Source of the DNA: G963665925 sp050596425
Lineage (GTDB): Bacteria > Bacillota > Clostridia > Peptostreptococcales > Acidaminobacteraceae
Direction: 5' to 3'
DNA length: 64,000 nucleotides
Assembly (NCBI RefSeq): GCF_050596425.1
Contig: NZ_CP192292.1
Span: 930,001 to 994,000 of the forward strand
In this document: in pieces, positions 8,890 to 18,112 of the stretch
Layout: the number at the start of each line of letters is the position of its first letter
Numbering within the stretch: the stretch's first letter is position 1
Made by a program: the position numbers and the translations under genes
The notes under the pieces: generated by a model
The model's input: only the letters and a program-made list of their open reading frames with translations
The model's database searches: none
Told to the model about the DNA's origin: nothing

Positions 8890-10083
8890 ATGAAAGAAAA
8901 TATAAAACACACAAGCAATGTGAAATGGACAGCCTTTTTAAAAGATGTTCTGCTATGCTCCTTGGGGGCATATGGTGGCCCTGCTGCCCATTATGGCGTT
9001 TTTACAGATCAGATGGTGACAAAAAAAGCCTATCTGACTGAAGAGGAGATGGTGGAACTCATAGCGCTTAACAGTGTTTTACCAGGACCGACAAGCACTC
9101 AAACCATTGTTTCCATTGGCTATAAAACAGGTGGACCGGGCTTGGCATTTTTGACCATGCTCGTTTGGGCCCTTCCGGTTCTTTGCATGATGACAGGGTT
9201 GTCTTTTCTATACCAGATCCTTAAAGAAATGAACATTTCTCAAGATGTTCTTAGATACGTGGGACCAATGGCTGTTGGCTTTATTATTGTTGCGGCGTAC
9301 AGGATTGGAAAGAAGGTTATAAAGGGAAAAATGACAGTGGCCCTTCTCGTGTTCGGCGGGTTAACAACCTACTTTATTAGAGCACCTTGGATATTTCCTC
9401 TGGTTTTACTTTTGGGTGGGCTTGTCAGCATCCTCTTTTCAAAAGAAAAAAACATATGGAATCATGTTAAGCTGAGTCCACCTTGGATATACTTTATGAC
9501 CTTTGTTTTTTTCGCCCTTATGAGTTTAGGACTGGCATATGTTTCTGACAACCGAATAGTGGATTTGTTTGAAAGCTTCTATAGATATGGATACCTGGTC
9601 TTTGGAGGGGGACAGGTTGTCATTCCAGTCATGCATACTGAATTGGTTGGATTAAAAGCTTATATGACCAACCAGGAGTTTCTAACAGGGTATGGACTTG
9701 TTCAAGGTTTACCAGGCCCCATGTTTAGCTTCAGTGCTTATGCTGGGGGCATGGCAGCTAGAGGCAGCGGGACGGGAATCCAGATTTTAGGCGCACTGGC
9801 GAGTGGCATAGGAATTTTTCTTCCTGGCCTTCTTCTCATATTTTTTGTCTATCCAGTATGGGAGAAGCTCAAAGAAATAAAAGCTGTTAAAATTTCACTT
9901 CTTGGCATAAATGCTGTTGCTGGTGGACTCATAACCACTTCCGCAGTCGTGCTCATGCAAAGAAGTGGCCTACATTTTGACAATTTGCTCGTAACACTGA
10001 TGACTGTTGTCTTACTCATGACAAAAAAAATTCCAGCACCCCTGATTGTTATACTAGCCATAGGTTTTGGGATAATGATTTAA
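8890..10083 (+). CDS. chrA: Chromate transporter family protein (two-domain ChrA)
   Basis: A 397-residue membrane protein of the CHR family. Two homologous halves each have about five to six helices and carry the family signature (VLPGPTSTQ in the first, GLVQGLPGPMFSF in the second, plus FGGGQVVIPVM). The family exports chromate in some bacteria; many anaerobe members have no proven substrate. The start at 8890 is preferred over 8884 because AAGGAG (8878-8883) would touch the earlier ATG. It is a single gene with its own promoter and terminator. Confidence 0.9.
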   Translation: MKENIKHTSNVKWTAFLKDVLLCSLGAYGGPAAHYGVFTDQMVTKKAYLTEEEMVELIALNSVLPGPTSTQTIVSIGYKTGGPGLAFLTMLVWALPVLCMMTGLSFLYQILKEMNISQDVLRYVGPMAVGFIIVAAYRIGKKVIKGKMTVALLVFGGLTTYFIRAPWIFPLVLLLGGLVSILFSKEKNIWNHVKLSPPWIYFMTFVFFALMSLGLAYVSDNRIVDLFESFYRYGYLVFGGGQVVIPVMHTELVGLKAYMTNQEFLTGYGLVQGLPGPMFSFSAYAGGMAARGSGTGIQILGALASGIGIFLPGLLLIFFVYPVWEKLKEIKAVKISLLGINAVAGGLITTSAVVLMQRSGLHFDNLLVTLMTVVLLMTKKIPAPLIVILAIGFGIMI

Positions 10084-10152
10084 TGGGATTTTAGAGGAAA
10101 AACCACAAGACCATATAAACTGAAGAGATAACAATTAGATTATGAAAAACAA

Positions 10153-10205
10153 AGCCCGAGTGGTGGTCAGGTATTAATTGAACTGGCCACCACTCGGGTT
10201 TTTTG
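10153..10205. terminator. Bidirectional terminator between chrA and the small zinc protein
   Basis: AGCCCGAGTGGTGGTCAG (10153-10170) pairs with CTGGCCACCACTCGGGTT (10183-10200), followed by T5. Confidence 0.9.
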
Positions 10206-10238
10206 TATTATAGATACCACTGCTGGGAACAAGGTACG

Positions 10239-10415
10239 TCAAGAATCTGTGCACATGGCGCACTTGTTGTTTTTATGTATATTATCGGGATCAACAAAGC
10301 GACCGCACTTGACACAGGCCACATAATTCTTGTTGGCACAGGATGCACATAATGATTCTCCATCGCTTCTTGTGAAGGAAGAATGTTCTCGTCCGCAATC
10401 AACACAATTATACAT
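10239..10415 (-). CDS. Small zinc-ribbon-like protein (58 aa)
   Basis: A 58-residue protein with four CxxC pairs (CVDC, CASC, CVKC, CAMC) spaced as in a double zinc ribbon or treble-clef protein. The start at 10415 is fixed by GGAGGTGGTGAA just upstream; an ATG further upstream has no such site. The last residues are TDS. The function is unknown; such proteins often bind nucleic acid or a protein partner. It is followed by the shared terminator with chrA. Confidence 0.8.
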   Translation of the reverse strand: MYNCVDCGREHSSFTRSDGESLCASCANKNYVACVKCGRFVDPDNIHKNNKCAMCTDS

Positions 10416-10553
10416 TTCACCACCTCCATGACAGTCATTTACCCTGAAAGAAGGATTTGTAATCATTTGTAAACTTGAACTCGGGGAAAAAGTTCAGTAT
10501 CCTTAAGAAAAAGTAAGTGGATGATGTGGATTAAAAAAGGTTAGGAGATTAAA

Positions 10554-11039
10554 ATGAAACCAGAGACTATACTGAGTCAGCTCAAATCATCTCAAGTGGA
10601 TTATTTATTACATGAACATCCGCCTTTATATACAGTGGAAGAAGCCAAGGCTTACGATGAAAAAATGCCAGGTGGACACTGTAAAAATATGCTTGTCACG
10701 AATAAGAAAAGGACGAGTTTCTTTTTAATTATACTGGAGTCTCAAAAAAGAATGGATTTTAAAGCCTTAGGTCAAAAAATCGGTATTAAGGGACTGAAGT
10801 TCGCCAAAGAAGAAACCCTCGAAAGATTTGATACTTTTTCGGGGTCTGTGTCCCCATTCATCGTTCTTGAAGACTCTGAAAATGAAATTGATGTATATAT
10901 TGATAGGGACTTGCTCAATTATGACCGTTTGAACTTTCATCCCAACATCAACACCCTCACTGTGGGCGTGGAGACTCAGGCTTTTACGGACTATATGAAA
11001 AGGGTCAATCATGAAATGTTTCCCTTACAGTATCCATAA
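10554..11039 (+). CDS. ProX-type aminoacyl-tRNA deacylase (YbaK/EbsC family)
   Basis: A 161-residue editing enzyme of the YbaK/ProX family, which hydrolyses mischarged tRNA, typically Ala-tRNA(Pro). Family features are EHPPLYTVEEA near the N-terminus, GGHCKNMLVTNKK (the usual GGH.KNLF segment), FDTFSGSVSPF and LNFHPNINT. The length is typical of free-standing ProX. AGGAG lies 6-7 nt before the ATG. It is flanked by short intergenic spaces and has no clear operon partner. Confidence 0.9.
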   Translation: MKPETILSQLKSSQVDYLLHEHPPLYTVEEAKAYDEKMPGGHCKNMLVTNKKRTSFFLIILESQKRMDFKALGQKIGIKGLKFAKEETLERFDTFSGSVSPFIVLEDSENEIDVYIDRDLLNYDRLNFHPNINTLTVGVETQAFTDYMKRVNHEMFPLQYP

Positions 11040-11153
11040 AGAGCAGATGAATAGAATAATGGTGATATAGTGATATTTTTAAGTGGAACTGTTAAAAATT
11101 TTAATTTCACCTTTTAATTTTATCGTCAATGTATTACCATATATACCGATTGG

Positions 11154-12857
11154 ATGAAGGGTATCTTCACACTGCAACGGATACTTGATGGGGTGAAAGA
11201 CATGGATGATAGAGTGAAATCTCTAAGACAAGAACTTATTAAAAATAAACAAGGAAACAATCCGTGGCGCCCAGTGGGTTTTCATATTCTTTTTGGATTT
11301 CTTTGGATTTACTTATCAGATAGACTGCTGTCTATGGCCATTCATGATAGAGCTGTCTATGAATGGGTTCAAACCTTCAAAGGTGCCCTTTATGTAACGC
11401 TTACAGGTGGGGCTTTATATTTCCTTATTCGAATGGACAACTCTAGAATTTTTTCCCTGAATAAGTCCTTGAGTATTCAGAATGAAGAATTGGTGGCATA
11501 CTCCGAGGAGTTAACAGCCGCAGATCAAGAGCTCAATAGCAAAGTGAATGCGCTGAATGATTTAACAGAAAAACTAAAAAAGCGGGAAGTGGAGCTCCTT
11601 GAATTGGCTACCAAAGACCACTTAACGGAACTGCAAAACAGGGTCAAATACGAAATGGATTTGGAGGCCTATCTTCAAATACATGAAAGTTTTAATGTGT
11701 TAATCGTGGGAATTGATGATTTTAAAAAACTCAACAATTATCATGGGCACAATTACGGGGATGCCCTGCTTAAAATTGTAGGGCAGGCACTTTCTAGTAC
11801 TATAGGGTATAGCCATGTTTATAGAAGTTCAGGAAGCGAATTTATTATCTTATTGCCCCCTGACTATAAACATTACGAAGAGGAAAGTATTTTTTTAATT
11901 AAGGAAGCCCTAAGCCGTATCCAGTGCGTGAATGGGCTTGTGTATACCCCGTCGGCTTGTATTGGTGTTGTTCGTGTGAACAAGGGCGAAGATGTGGATA
12001 GTGTTTATAAAAAATTAAATGTGTCCCTTTTGCATGCAAGAGAAAATGGCATTAATACGGTGAAATCCTATAGCGAAAACTTTGAGAAAAAGCAGTTCTA
12101 CAATATTCAGTTGGATGAAGCCATTAGAAAATCCATGGATCAGGATTTATTTGACCTAAACTTTCAGCCTATATACAGTTTGAAAAGTGGGCAGATTGTG
12201 TCTTATGAGGTCCTCCTTAGGTGGCCGAACAATGAACTTGGGGAAAAGAATATTGGTCATGTTATTGAAAGGGCTGAGAAGACGGGACAAATCCTTGATC
12301 TGGACAAATGGGTGCTCCGCGAACTGATTCGTCACCTTAAATCATCACCAAATATATTTATGGGAAAACGGCTTTCCATGAATGTGTCATCACGTTCCTT
12401 TCACTCAGATCATTTCTATAAATATTTCATGAGAGAAATGAAAGAGGCAAGCATACACCTGTCTATGATTGAACTGGAAATCACTGAGTATTCAGTGATT
12501 GAGAACCTAGACAAGTGTAGAAATATAATGGAAGCCTACAAGAAGGAAGGGGTGAAAATTGCCCTTGATGACTTCGGCACCGAGTTCTCCTCATTAAATT
12601 ACTTGAGTAAGCTGCCCTTTGATACGCTAAAAATTGATAAGAGTTATATTGACGATATAGAATCAAACAAAAGAGATGAGGCTATTGTCAAACACATTGT
12701 TGACTTGTCTAGAAACCTTGGGCTGATTGTTATAGCAGAAGGTATTGAAACTAGGGGGCAAGAGGATATACTCAAGAGTATGTCTTGCGACTGCGGCCAG
12801 GGATATTTGAAATCAAGACCTGTGGATATTTCTATTCTGGGGAACTTAGTGGGCTAG
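11154..12857 (+). CDS. GGDEF-EAL cyclic di-GMP signalling protein
   Basis: A 567-residue membrane protein. One or two hydrophobic helices (about 40-95) precede a coiled coil (about 105-165), a GGDEF domain (about 170-305) and an EAL domain (about 310-560). The GGDEF active site is degenerate (SGSEF), so cyclase activity is unlikely. The EAL domain looks active: EVLLRW, MNVSSRSF, ELEITEY, LDDFGT, KIDKSYI, IAEGIET and GQGYLKSRP are all present. It is probably a c-di-GMP phosphodiesterase. The start is uncertain; ATG 11202 (GGGGTGAAAGAC upstream) is as likely as 11154. Confidence 0.9.
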   Translation: MKGIFTLQRILDGVKDMDDRVKSLRQELIKNKQGNNPWRPVGFHILFGFLWIYLSDRLLSMAIHDRAVYEWVQTFKGALYVTLTGGALYFLIRMDNSRIFSLNKSLSIQNEELVAYSEELTAADQELNSKVNALNDLTEKLKKREVELLELATKDHLTELQNRVKYEMDLEAYLQIHESFNVLIVGIDDFKKLNNYHGHNYGDALLKIVGQALSSTIGYSHVYRSSGSEFIILLPPDYKHYEEESIFLIKEALSRIQCVNGLVYTPSACIGVVRVNKGEDVDSVYKKLNVSLLHARENGINTVKSYSENFEKKQFYNIQLDEAIRKSMDQDLFDLNFQPIYSLKSGQIVSYEVLLRWPNNELGEKNIGHVIERAEKTGQILDLDKWVLRELIRHLKSSPNIFMGKRLSMNVSSRSFHSDHFYKYFMREMKEASIHLSMIELEITEYSVIENLDKCRNIMEAYKKEGVKIALDDFGTEFSSLNYLSKLPFDTLKIDKSYIDDIESNKRDEAIVKHIVDLSRNLGLIVIAEGIETRGQEDILKSMSCDCGQGYLKSRPVDISILGNLVG

Positions 12858-12907
12858 TACCTCTATTTAACGAGACAGGGCAACACGTAAAAAATAGATC
12901 AATAAAG

Positions 12908-12944
12908 GAACCACTGGGTATATAATTCTCAGTGGTTTTTCTTG
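12908..12944 (+). terminator. Terminator after the GGDEF-EAL gene
   Basis: AACCACTG pairs with CAGTGGTT, followed by a T-rich tail. Confidence 0.82.
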
Positions 12945-13107
12945 TCTTAGGACAAGTTAAACTTGCACATAGAGTTGTGAAAAGTATAACTTGCGAATTT
13001 TTTTGATTTTTACGAAATTTAATTGATTGAATTTAGAAATAAATCAAAAAAAGCTAGACAATTATGCTGTGAGCCAGTAATATCAATGTATATGCATTAT
13101 ACATTCG

Positions 13108-13119
13108 ATTATGCATAAT
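13108..13119. promoter_or_regulatory. Palindrome ATTATGCATAAT before arginase
   Basis: A perfect 12-bp palindrome 38 bp before the rocF start, next to a related TATGCATTATACAT stretch. The same 12-mer occurs at 39891-39902. It could be an ARG-box-like or other regulator site; the binding protein is not known. Confidence 0.45.
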
Positions 13120-13157
13120 TTAACATTAAATGGAATTTAGTTCCGGGGGGAGATATT

Positions 13158-14069
13158 ATGAAACCATCTTTGAATGACAAGTTATCTGTAATTGGTGTTT
13201 CAATGGATTTAGGCGCAGGCACTGCGGGGGTAAGTCTTGGTCCAGCTGCACTTAGATATGCAGGCATTATTGAAAGACTCGAAAACATTGGCTACGATGT
13301 GAATGACACAGGCGACATCGTTGCAAACAAGCCAGAAAGCGCTATCACAGAAGGCACACACTTAAAAAACCTAGGTGAAGTGTCTCGTGTGAACAAGCTC
13401 CTTTGCGAAAGAGTCGACAGCGAAATGTCACAGGGACGTTTCCCGCTTGTTTTAGGGGGCGACCATAGTATTGCTATTGGAACAATTGCAGGTGTTTTAC
13501 AGCATAAGAAAAACCTTGGCGTGATTTGGTTTGATGCTCATGGAGACATAAACACGGCAGAGACATCACCATCGGGAAATATTCATGGCATGCCTGTCGC
13601 TGTTAGCCTGGGTCATGGTCATGAATCCCTTACAGAAATAGGTGGGGACGATAAAAAGATCAAGTCTGAAAACATCGTATTCATTGGTTGTCGTGACCTG
13701 GATGCCGGTGAAAGAAAAATGCTGAAGGCATTTGGAATAACAGTATTTACAATGCATGAAGTGGACAGAATGGGCATGACAGAAGTTATGAATCGTGCCA
13801 TTGCCATTGCATCTGAAGGCACAGACGGCATCCATGTCAGCTTCGATGTGGACAGTCTTGATCCAACACATGCAATTGGAACAGGCACTCGAGTGCCTGG
13901 TGGCCTAACATACCGCGAAAGCCACTTGGCTCTTGAAATGATCGCAGAAACAAATAAAGTTGTAAGCGCGGAATTTGTAGAAGTGAATCCGATTATTGAT
14001 ATTAAAAATCAAACAGCTAAGCTTACGGTGGAACTCATTGGGTCCCTCATGGGTGAGTGGCTCATTTAA
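13158..14069 (+). CDS. rocF: Arginase
   Basis: A 303-residue ureohydrolase that splits arginine into ornithine and urea. The binuclear manganese motifs are intact: GGDHS, WFDAHGD and SFDVDSLDP, plus EFVEVNP near the end. The N-terminus has the bacillus-arginase style GVSMDLGAG.. GPAALRYAGI. GGGGGGAGA lies upstream of the ATG. It is a single gene between its own leader and a bidirectional terminator. With the formimidoylglutamase at 56.4 kb it fits an amino-acid-degrading lifestyle. Confidence 0.95.
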   Translation: MKPSLNDKLSVIGVSMDLGAGTAGVSLGPAALRYAGIIERLENIGYDVNDTGDIVANKPESAITEGTHLKNLGEVSRVNKLLCERVDSEMSQGRFPLVLGGDHSIAIGTIAGVLQHKKNLGVIWFDAHGDINTAETSPSGNIHGMPVAVSLGHGHESLTEIGGDDKKIKSENIVFIGCRDLDAGERKMLKAFGITVFTMHEVDRMGMTEVMNRAIAIASEGTDGIHVSFDVDSLDPTHAIGTGTRVPGGLTYRESHLALEMIAETNKVVSAEFVEVNPIIDIKNQTAKLTVELIGSLMGEWLI

Positions 14070-14093
14070 GAACTGAATAGTGCGCATAATTTA

Positions 14094-14140
14094 GGGCTGA
14101 ACCAATAAAGTAATGTCTTTATTGGTTCAGCCCTTTTTTT
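14094..14140. terminator. Bidirectional terminator between rocF and the DUF6326 gene
   Basis: GGGCTGAACCAATAAAG (14094-14110) pairs with its complement (14117-14132), followed by T8 on the plus strand. Confidence 0.95.
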
Positions 14141-14543
14141 ATGAGTATTCCTTCCAAGTCCATGCGATTCGGATAATAAGCAGCAGACAAATGACTTCAA
14201 TGCCTCCAAGAAAAATATAGTGAAGGGCAAGTGACCCACCCCCTACAACAAAAGCTATTGTTATAAGCGCTGCAGCAATATTCAAATTACGATTCATCTT
14301 CCACTTGAGCGTTCTAGATAATAAAATCATAGCAATGGGAATTTCCAGAATTAATGCAGCGATTAGCATAAGCTCTCCAGTGATATTGACACCATCAACA
14401 GTGCCGGAAATTGCTGCTTGAAGACTTCCCGGTATCATGAAGGACAATATATCTGCAAAAGCCATATTGAACATAATTACAATCCACAATGTTGAAATCA
14501 ATATTCGTGTGTCAATCTTTTCAAAAAACTGTCTTTGACTCAT
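14139..14543 (-). CDS. DUF6326 family membrane protein
   Basis: A 134-residue protein with four hydrophobic helices. The pattern (RILISTLWIVIMFNMAFADI, a short loop, then LEIPIAMILLSRTLKWKMNR) matches what I know as DUF6326, of unknown function. The start is supported by AGGGAG upstream. It lies 95 bp downstream of thrC on the same strand, so read-through from thrC is possible. Confidence 0.82.
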   Translation of the reverse strand: MSQRQFFEKIDTRILISTLWIVIMFNMAFADILSFMIPGSLQAAISGTVDGVNITGELMLIAALILEIPIAMILLSRTLKWKMNRNLNIAAALITIAFVVGGGSLALHYIFLGGIEVICLLLIIRIAWTWKEYS

Positions 14544-14637
14544 TTTTTTCTCCCTTATCCCTTGTTAAAAGATTTATTATAATCAGGATACAGAAAGAGG
14601 ATTAGAATTCCCTGAGAAAAACAAAATGACAAGACTT

Positions 14638-16125
14638 TTATTTTAAAAGATCCAGAACAACGCTATCAAGCTGGGATTTATCGCATATGTCATTATGGAG
14701 CACGGGACGCTTGTCAATATCCTTAATAGGTGCAGGAATATCTAAGCCGGCTTTCTTAGAAAGCAATTCAACCAATTCAAAGTCAGAAAAGGCATCCACA
14801 TCTTGACCAAGACCCTCAAGCACGCTACGTGGGAACTTGAAAGGGCTCGCTGTTGAAGCGATAAGTGTTTGTGTCATGTCTCCCGTTTTGTTGACATAGT
14901 CCGTGTAGACCTGGTATGCCACAGCTGTGTGGGTGTCTACAGTATAACCGTGGTTTTTGTAAAGTTTAGAAATAGCACATACTGTGGCTGTGTCATCTGC
15001 ATAGCCGCCATAGAAATCAGCCATATTTTCTTTCATTGTTTCATTGATGGCATAGTGTCCCTTTGTTTTTAAGTCGTGCATTAATGAAGCAATGACAGAG
15101 TCATCATTTCCGCTTAAGGCATATAAAAATCTCTCAAGATTGCTGGAAATCAATATATCCATAGAGGGAGAAACCGTAGGGATAAATGGTCTGTTTAAGT
15201 CATAAACCCCAGTGTTAAAGAAATCCGCGAGGACATTATTGGTGTTTGATGCACAGATAAATTTTTTCACAGGCAGCCCCATGTTTTTAGCGTAATAGGC
15301 TGCAAGTATATTGCCGAAGTTGCCTGTTGGTACGACCACATTTATTTCATCACCTAGGGCGATTGTCCCTGTTTTAACCAGCTGGTAGTAGGCATGAACA
15401 TAGTAGACGATTTGTGGGACCAGGCGACCTATGTTAATGGAATTGGCAGATGATAGAATATAGCCTTTTTCTTTTAAAAGAGACTTATAGGCTTCATCGG
15501 TAAAGATTTTTTTAACCCCATTTTGGGCATCATCAAAGTTGCCATTGATTCCAAAGACATGGGTGTTTTGTCCCTCTTGTGTGATCATTTGTCTTTTCTG
15601 AACATCACTGACGCCATCTGTTGGGTAGAAGACAACAATATCTATGCCGTCCACGTTGGCAAAACCTTCAAGGGCAGCCTTTCCTGTGTCCCCAGAAGTG
15701 GCTGCTAGAATAATAATGTCTTCCTTTGTACCGAGTTTCTTGGCGCTGGTCGTCATGAAGTGCGGCAGTATAGACAGGGCCATATCTTTAAAAGCCAGAG
15801 TTTTTCCATGGTATAGTTCAATGAAACTGGCCTTGTCACAGGTATGAACCGGTGCAATTTGAGAATGCCTGAATTTATCATCATAGGCTGAGAGTATACA
15901 CTTATCAAGCTCCTCAGATGTAAAATCAGTTGCAAACTGACTTAAAATAACCTTTGCAAGGGCTTGATAGGACAGGTCCTTGAGCTGACCATCTAAGAAA
16001 TCGAGCTTTGGTATCTCTGTGGGTACAAAGAGACCACCGCCTGATGCTATGCCCTTTACAACAGCTTGGGCGAACGTTAGGCTTTCATCGCTTGAACGGG
16101 TTGATTTAAAGTGAAGTGTTGACAT
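14638..16125 (-). CDS. thrC: Threonine synthase
   Basis: A 495-residue PLP enzyme converting O-phosphohomoserine to threonine. It has the N-terminal ThrC domain (RSSDESLTFAQAVVKGIASG), the PLP lysine in GKTLAFKDMAL, the phosphate loop ATSGDTGKAALEGF and the late GNFGNILAAYYAKNMG. The length matches the long E. coli/yeast-type class. AGGAGGCACT precedes the ATG. No thrA or thrB is adjacent. Confidence 0.96.
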   Translation of the reverse strand: MSTLHFKSTRSSDESLTFAQAVVKGIASGGGLFVPTEIPKLDFLDGQLKDLSYQALAKVILSQFATDFTSEELDKCILSAYDDKFRHSQIAPVHTCDKASFIELYHGKTLAFKDMALSILPHFMTTSAKKLGTKEDIIILAATSGDTGKAALEGFANVDGIDIVVFYPTDGVSDVQKRQMITQEGQNTHVFGINGNFDDAQNGVKKIFTDEAYKSLLKEKGYILSSANSINIGRLVPQIVYYVHAYYQLVKTGTIALGDEINVVVPTGNFGNILAAYYAKNMGLPVKKFICASNTNNVLADFFNTGVYDLNRPFIPTVSPSMDILISSNLERFLYALSGNDDSVIASLMHDLKTKGHYAINETMKENMADFYGGYADDTATVCAISKLYKNHGYTVDTHTAVAYQVYTDYVNKTGDMTQTLIASTASPFKFPRSVLEGLGQDVDAFSDFELVELLSKKAGLDIPAPIKDIDKRPVLHNDICDKSQLDSVVLDLLK

Positions 16126-16589
16126 AGTGCCTCCTAATATAAAATAAAGCCCTCTCTCACAAGTGCAGTATTCGTAACTAAAGGGGTTAAATATGAACGT
16201 TATGAAACAATTTAACCGTTACATATATACTATAGAATTTTATTCAAATTTCAACCTTTTTGTGTAAAGTGCTTGTGTTTTATTAAGAAAAGTACAAAAG
16301 TGTTCTTTTGATGAATCACTCGGACATTATATTGGACATTGCTCGCAAAAAAGGACAAAAAAGAAGGAAAAGATAATGGATAATCTTTGATAAAAAACTA
16401 ACATTCAAATCTGTCGAAAACGTTAGAAAATAAGGCTTGTAAGCTTTTTGAAAACTATTTTCAAGACGTGAGAAACATGTTAAACTATGTAGTCAATAGC
16501 GCTTATTGTATACACAATAAATGAGCGCTGGAGCACATAAAATAGGTTGAAGATTAGATTTAAAATAGAGTAAGGAATGGAGTCGTCTT
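16126..16589. other. Intergenic region between divergent thrC and the gltD-like gene
   Basis: The thrC side contains a partial dyad (GGTTAAATtg... CATATTTAACC on the minus strand), but no T-box motif was found. The plus side holds the operator-like palindrome at 16498-16529. No gene is visible. Confidence 0.6.
16498..16529. promoter_or_regulatory. Operator-like nested palindrome before the gltD-like gene
   Basis: Outer arms AGCGCT (16498-16503 and 16524-16529) flank TATTGTATACACAATA (16504-16519). The core resembles the perfect ATTGTATACAAT before the hydratase at 47600-47611. It is GntR-like in appearance; the binding protein is unknown. Confidence 0.55.
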
Positions 16590-17855
16590 ATGGCACAACA
16601 TATAATCGAAGAAGCGAAAAGATGTTTACAGTGTAAGAATGCCCTGTGTAAAAAGGGGTGTCCCGTTGGAACACCTGTCAATGATGCGGTGGAGATGTTA
16701 TTAAGTGGTCAAATTTCCGATGCAGGAAAACTACTCTTTGACAATAACCCACTGTCTATTGTCTGTTCACTGGTGTGTCCGCATGAAAAGTTCTGTGAAG
16801 GAAGCTGTGTTCTTGGTCGCAAGGGCAATGCTATCCACTGGAGTACCATTGAACATTATATTTCTGACTACTACCTCAACAAAATGGATCTACAGCCTCA
16901 AAGAGATCCTGAGAAAAAAATTGCTATAATTGGATCGGGACCTGCAGGCATTACTTTAGCTTTCGTACTGGCACAAAAAGGATATGACATTACAATATTT
17001 GAATTAAGAGATAAAATTGGCGGTGTCTTGCAATATGGGATTCCAGCCTTTCGTCTACCAAAAGACATTCTCGACAGATTAAAAGACCAACTGGTCAATA
17101 TGGGGGTTAAAATTAGACCCAACACCTTAGTGGGACCAGTTATTACAATTGATGACTTATTTAGAGATGGCTACAGAGCCATTTTTATAGGCACAGGGGT
17201 TTGGAATCCAAAGCCAATGCGCATTAAAGGAGAAAGCCTAGGGCATGTTCACTATGCTATAGACTATTTGAAGAACCCTTCAAGTTTCCAAATTGGAAAA
17301 AAAGTTTGTGTGATCGGGGCAGGCAATGTTGCTATGGATGTGGCACGAACTGCTGTCAGACGCGGTGCAAAGGAAGTTTCGATCATGTATAGGCGGGCTG
17401 AAGAAGATATGCCAGCCAGTCAGCATGAAATAAAGTACGCCAAATTAGATGGTGTAAAGTTTGAGTTTTTCAAAAGTCCAGTTGAAATTAATGATGATGG
17501 TATAAAATACTATGAAACAAAAAAAGTCACAGAGGACGGGCAAGAAAAGCTTATAACCCTTGATGGGCAAGATGGGCGCGAGGGGACACTTGAACTCTTT
17601 GAGGCAGATACAATTATTATAGCTGTCAGCCAGGGACCGAAAACAAACATCATAGCCCATTCTAAAGGCATTGAAATTGGAAAAACAGGCCTTGTCTCTA
17701 CAGACAATTGCGGTCGGACAAGTCGCCAAGGTGTATTTGCATCAGGGGATGTTGTAACCGGCGCCAAGACGGTTGTAGAAGCGGTCATGTTTTCAAAACG
17801 TGTGGCAAATGCCATTGAGAGCTATTTGGATTCAAGCGCAGAGACTTGCGAATAA
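16590..17855 (+). CDS. GltD-like NAD(P)H-dependent flavoprotein (glutamate synthase small-subunit family)
   Basis: A 421-residue FAD/NAD(P)H oxidoreductase. The N-terminal domain has two cysteine groups (CLQCKNALCKKGC and CSLVCPHEKFCEGSC) that bind iron-sulfur clusters. The FAD fold begins IAIIGSGPAG (about 110) and the NAD(P) fold VCVIGAGNVAMDVARTAVRR (about 233). The C-terminus has FASGDVVTGAKTVVEA. No large glutamate synthase subunit is adjacent, so it may be a stand-alone flavoprotein like those used in Clostridia as GltA/NfnB-type subunits. No gltB or nfnA partner is seen. Confidence 0.88.
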   Translation: MAQHIIEEAKRCLQCKNALCKKGCPVGTPVNDAVEMLLSGQISDAGKLLFDNNPLSIVCSLVCPHEKFCEGSCVLGRKGNAIHWSTIEHYISDYYLNKMDLQPQRDPEKKIAIIGSGPAGITLAFVLAQKGYDITIFELRDKIGGVLQYGIPAFRLPKDILDRLKDQLVNMGVKIRPNTLVGPVITIDDLFRDGYRAIFIGTGVWNPKPMRIKGESLGHVHYAIDYLKNPSSFQIGKKVCVIGAGNVAMDVARTAVRRGAKEVSIMYRRAEEDMPASQHEIKYAKLDGVKFEFFKSPVEINDDGIKYYETKKVTEDGQEKLITLDGQDGREGTLELFEADTIIIAVSQGPKTNIIAHSKGIEIGKTGLVSTDNCGRTSRQGVFASGDVVTGAKTVVEAVMFSKRVANAIESYLDSSAETCE

Positions 17856-17892
17856 GCCCAGAAACTCACGTTCATTTCACAGCAATTAATAG

Positions 17893-17970
17893 GTGAGCGA
17901 CTTGCAAAATATCATTCAAGAACCCTCCTGGTAGCCTATATAAATATTTAATAATCAAAAATAAGATTCG
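17893..17970 (-). repeat. Dispersed element, copy B (half, inverted)
   Basis: GAGCGACTTGCAAAATATCATTCAAGAACC matches the inverted right end of copy A (given here as two joined segments: GAGCGACTTGCAAAATATCA and TTCAAGAACC). Similarity runs to the AT-rich centre and stops near 17970, so the other half is missing. Confidence 0.78.
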
Positions 17971-18112
17971 CATGTTCACGTTCTAAAATAAAAGGCTGTG
18001 TATGAAAAAACCTTTCAAAAGGGCCTTTGTTTCAAAAGGGTGGACCTGCGAATCTTTTTCTTATATATAGAACTGATAAAACAAATAGAACTGATTTCAG
18101 AATAAAAGTATT

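Noticed and set aside
10208..10438. Second reading frame opposite and overlapping the zinc-ribbon gene
   Set aside because: It lacks a ribosome binding site, while the other frame has GGAGGTG and four CxxC pairs.
16126..16260. Threonine T-box or other riboswitch in the thrC leader
   Set aside because: No conserved T-box motif and no terminator hairpin with a T run were found; only a weak dyad.
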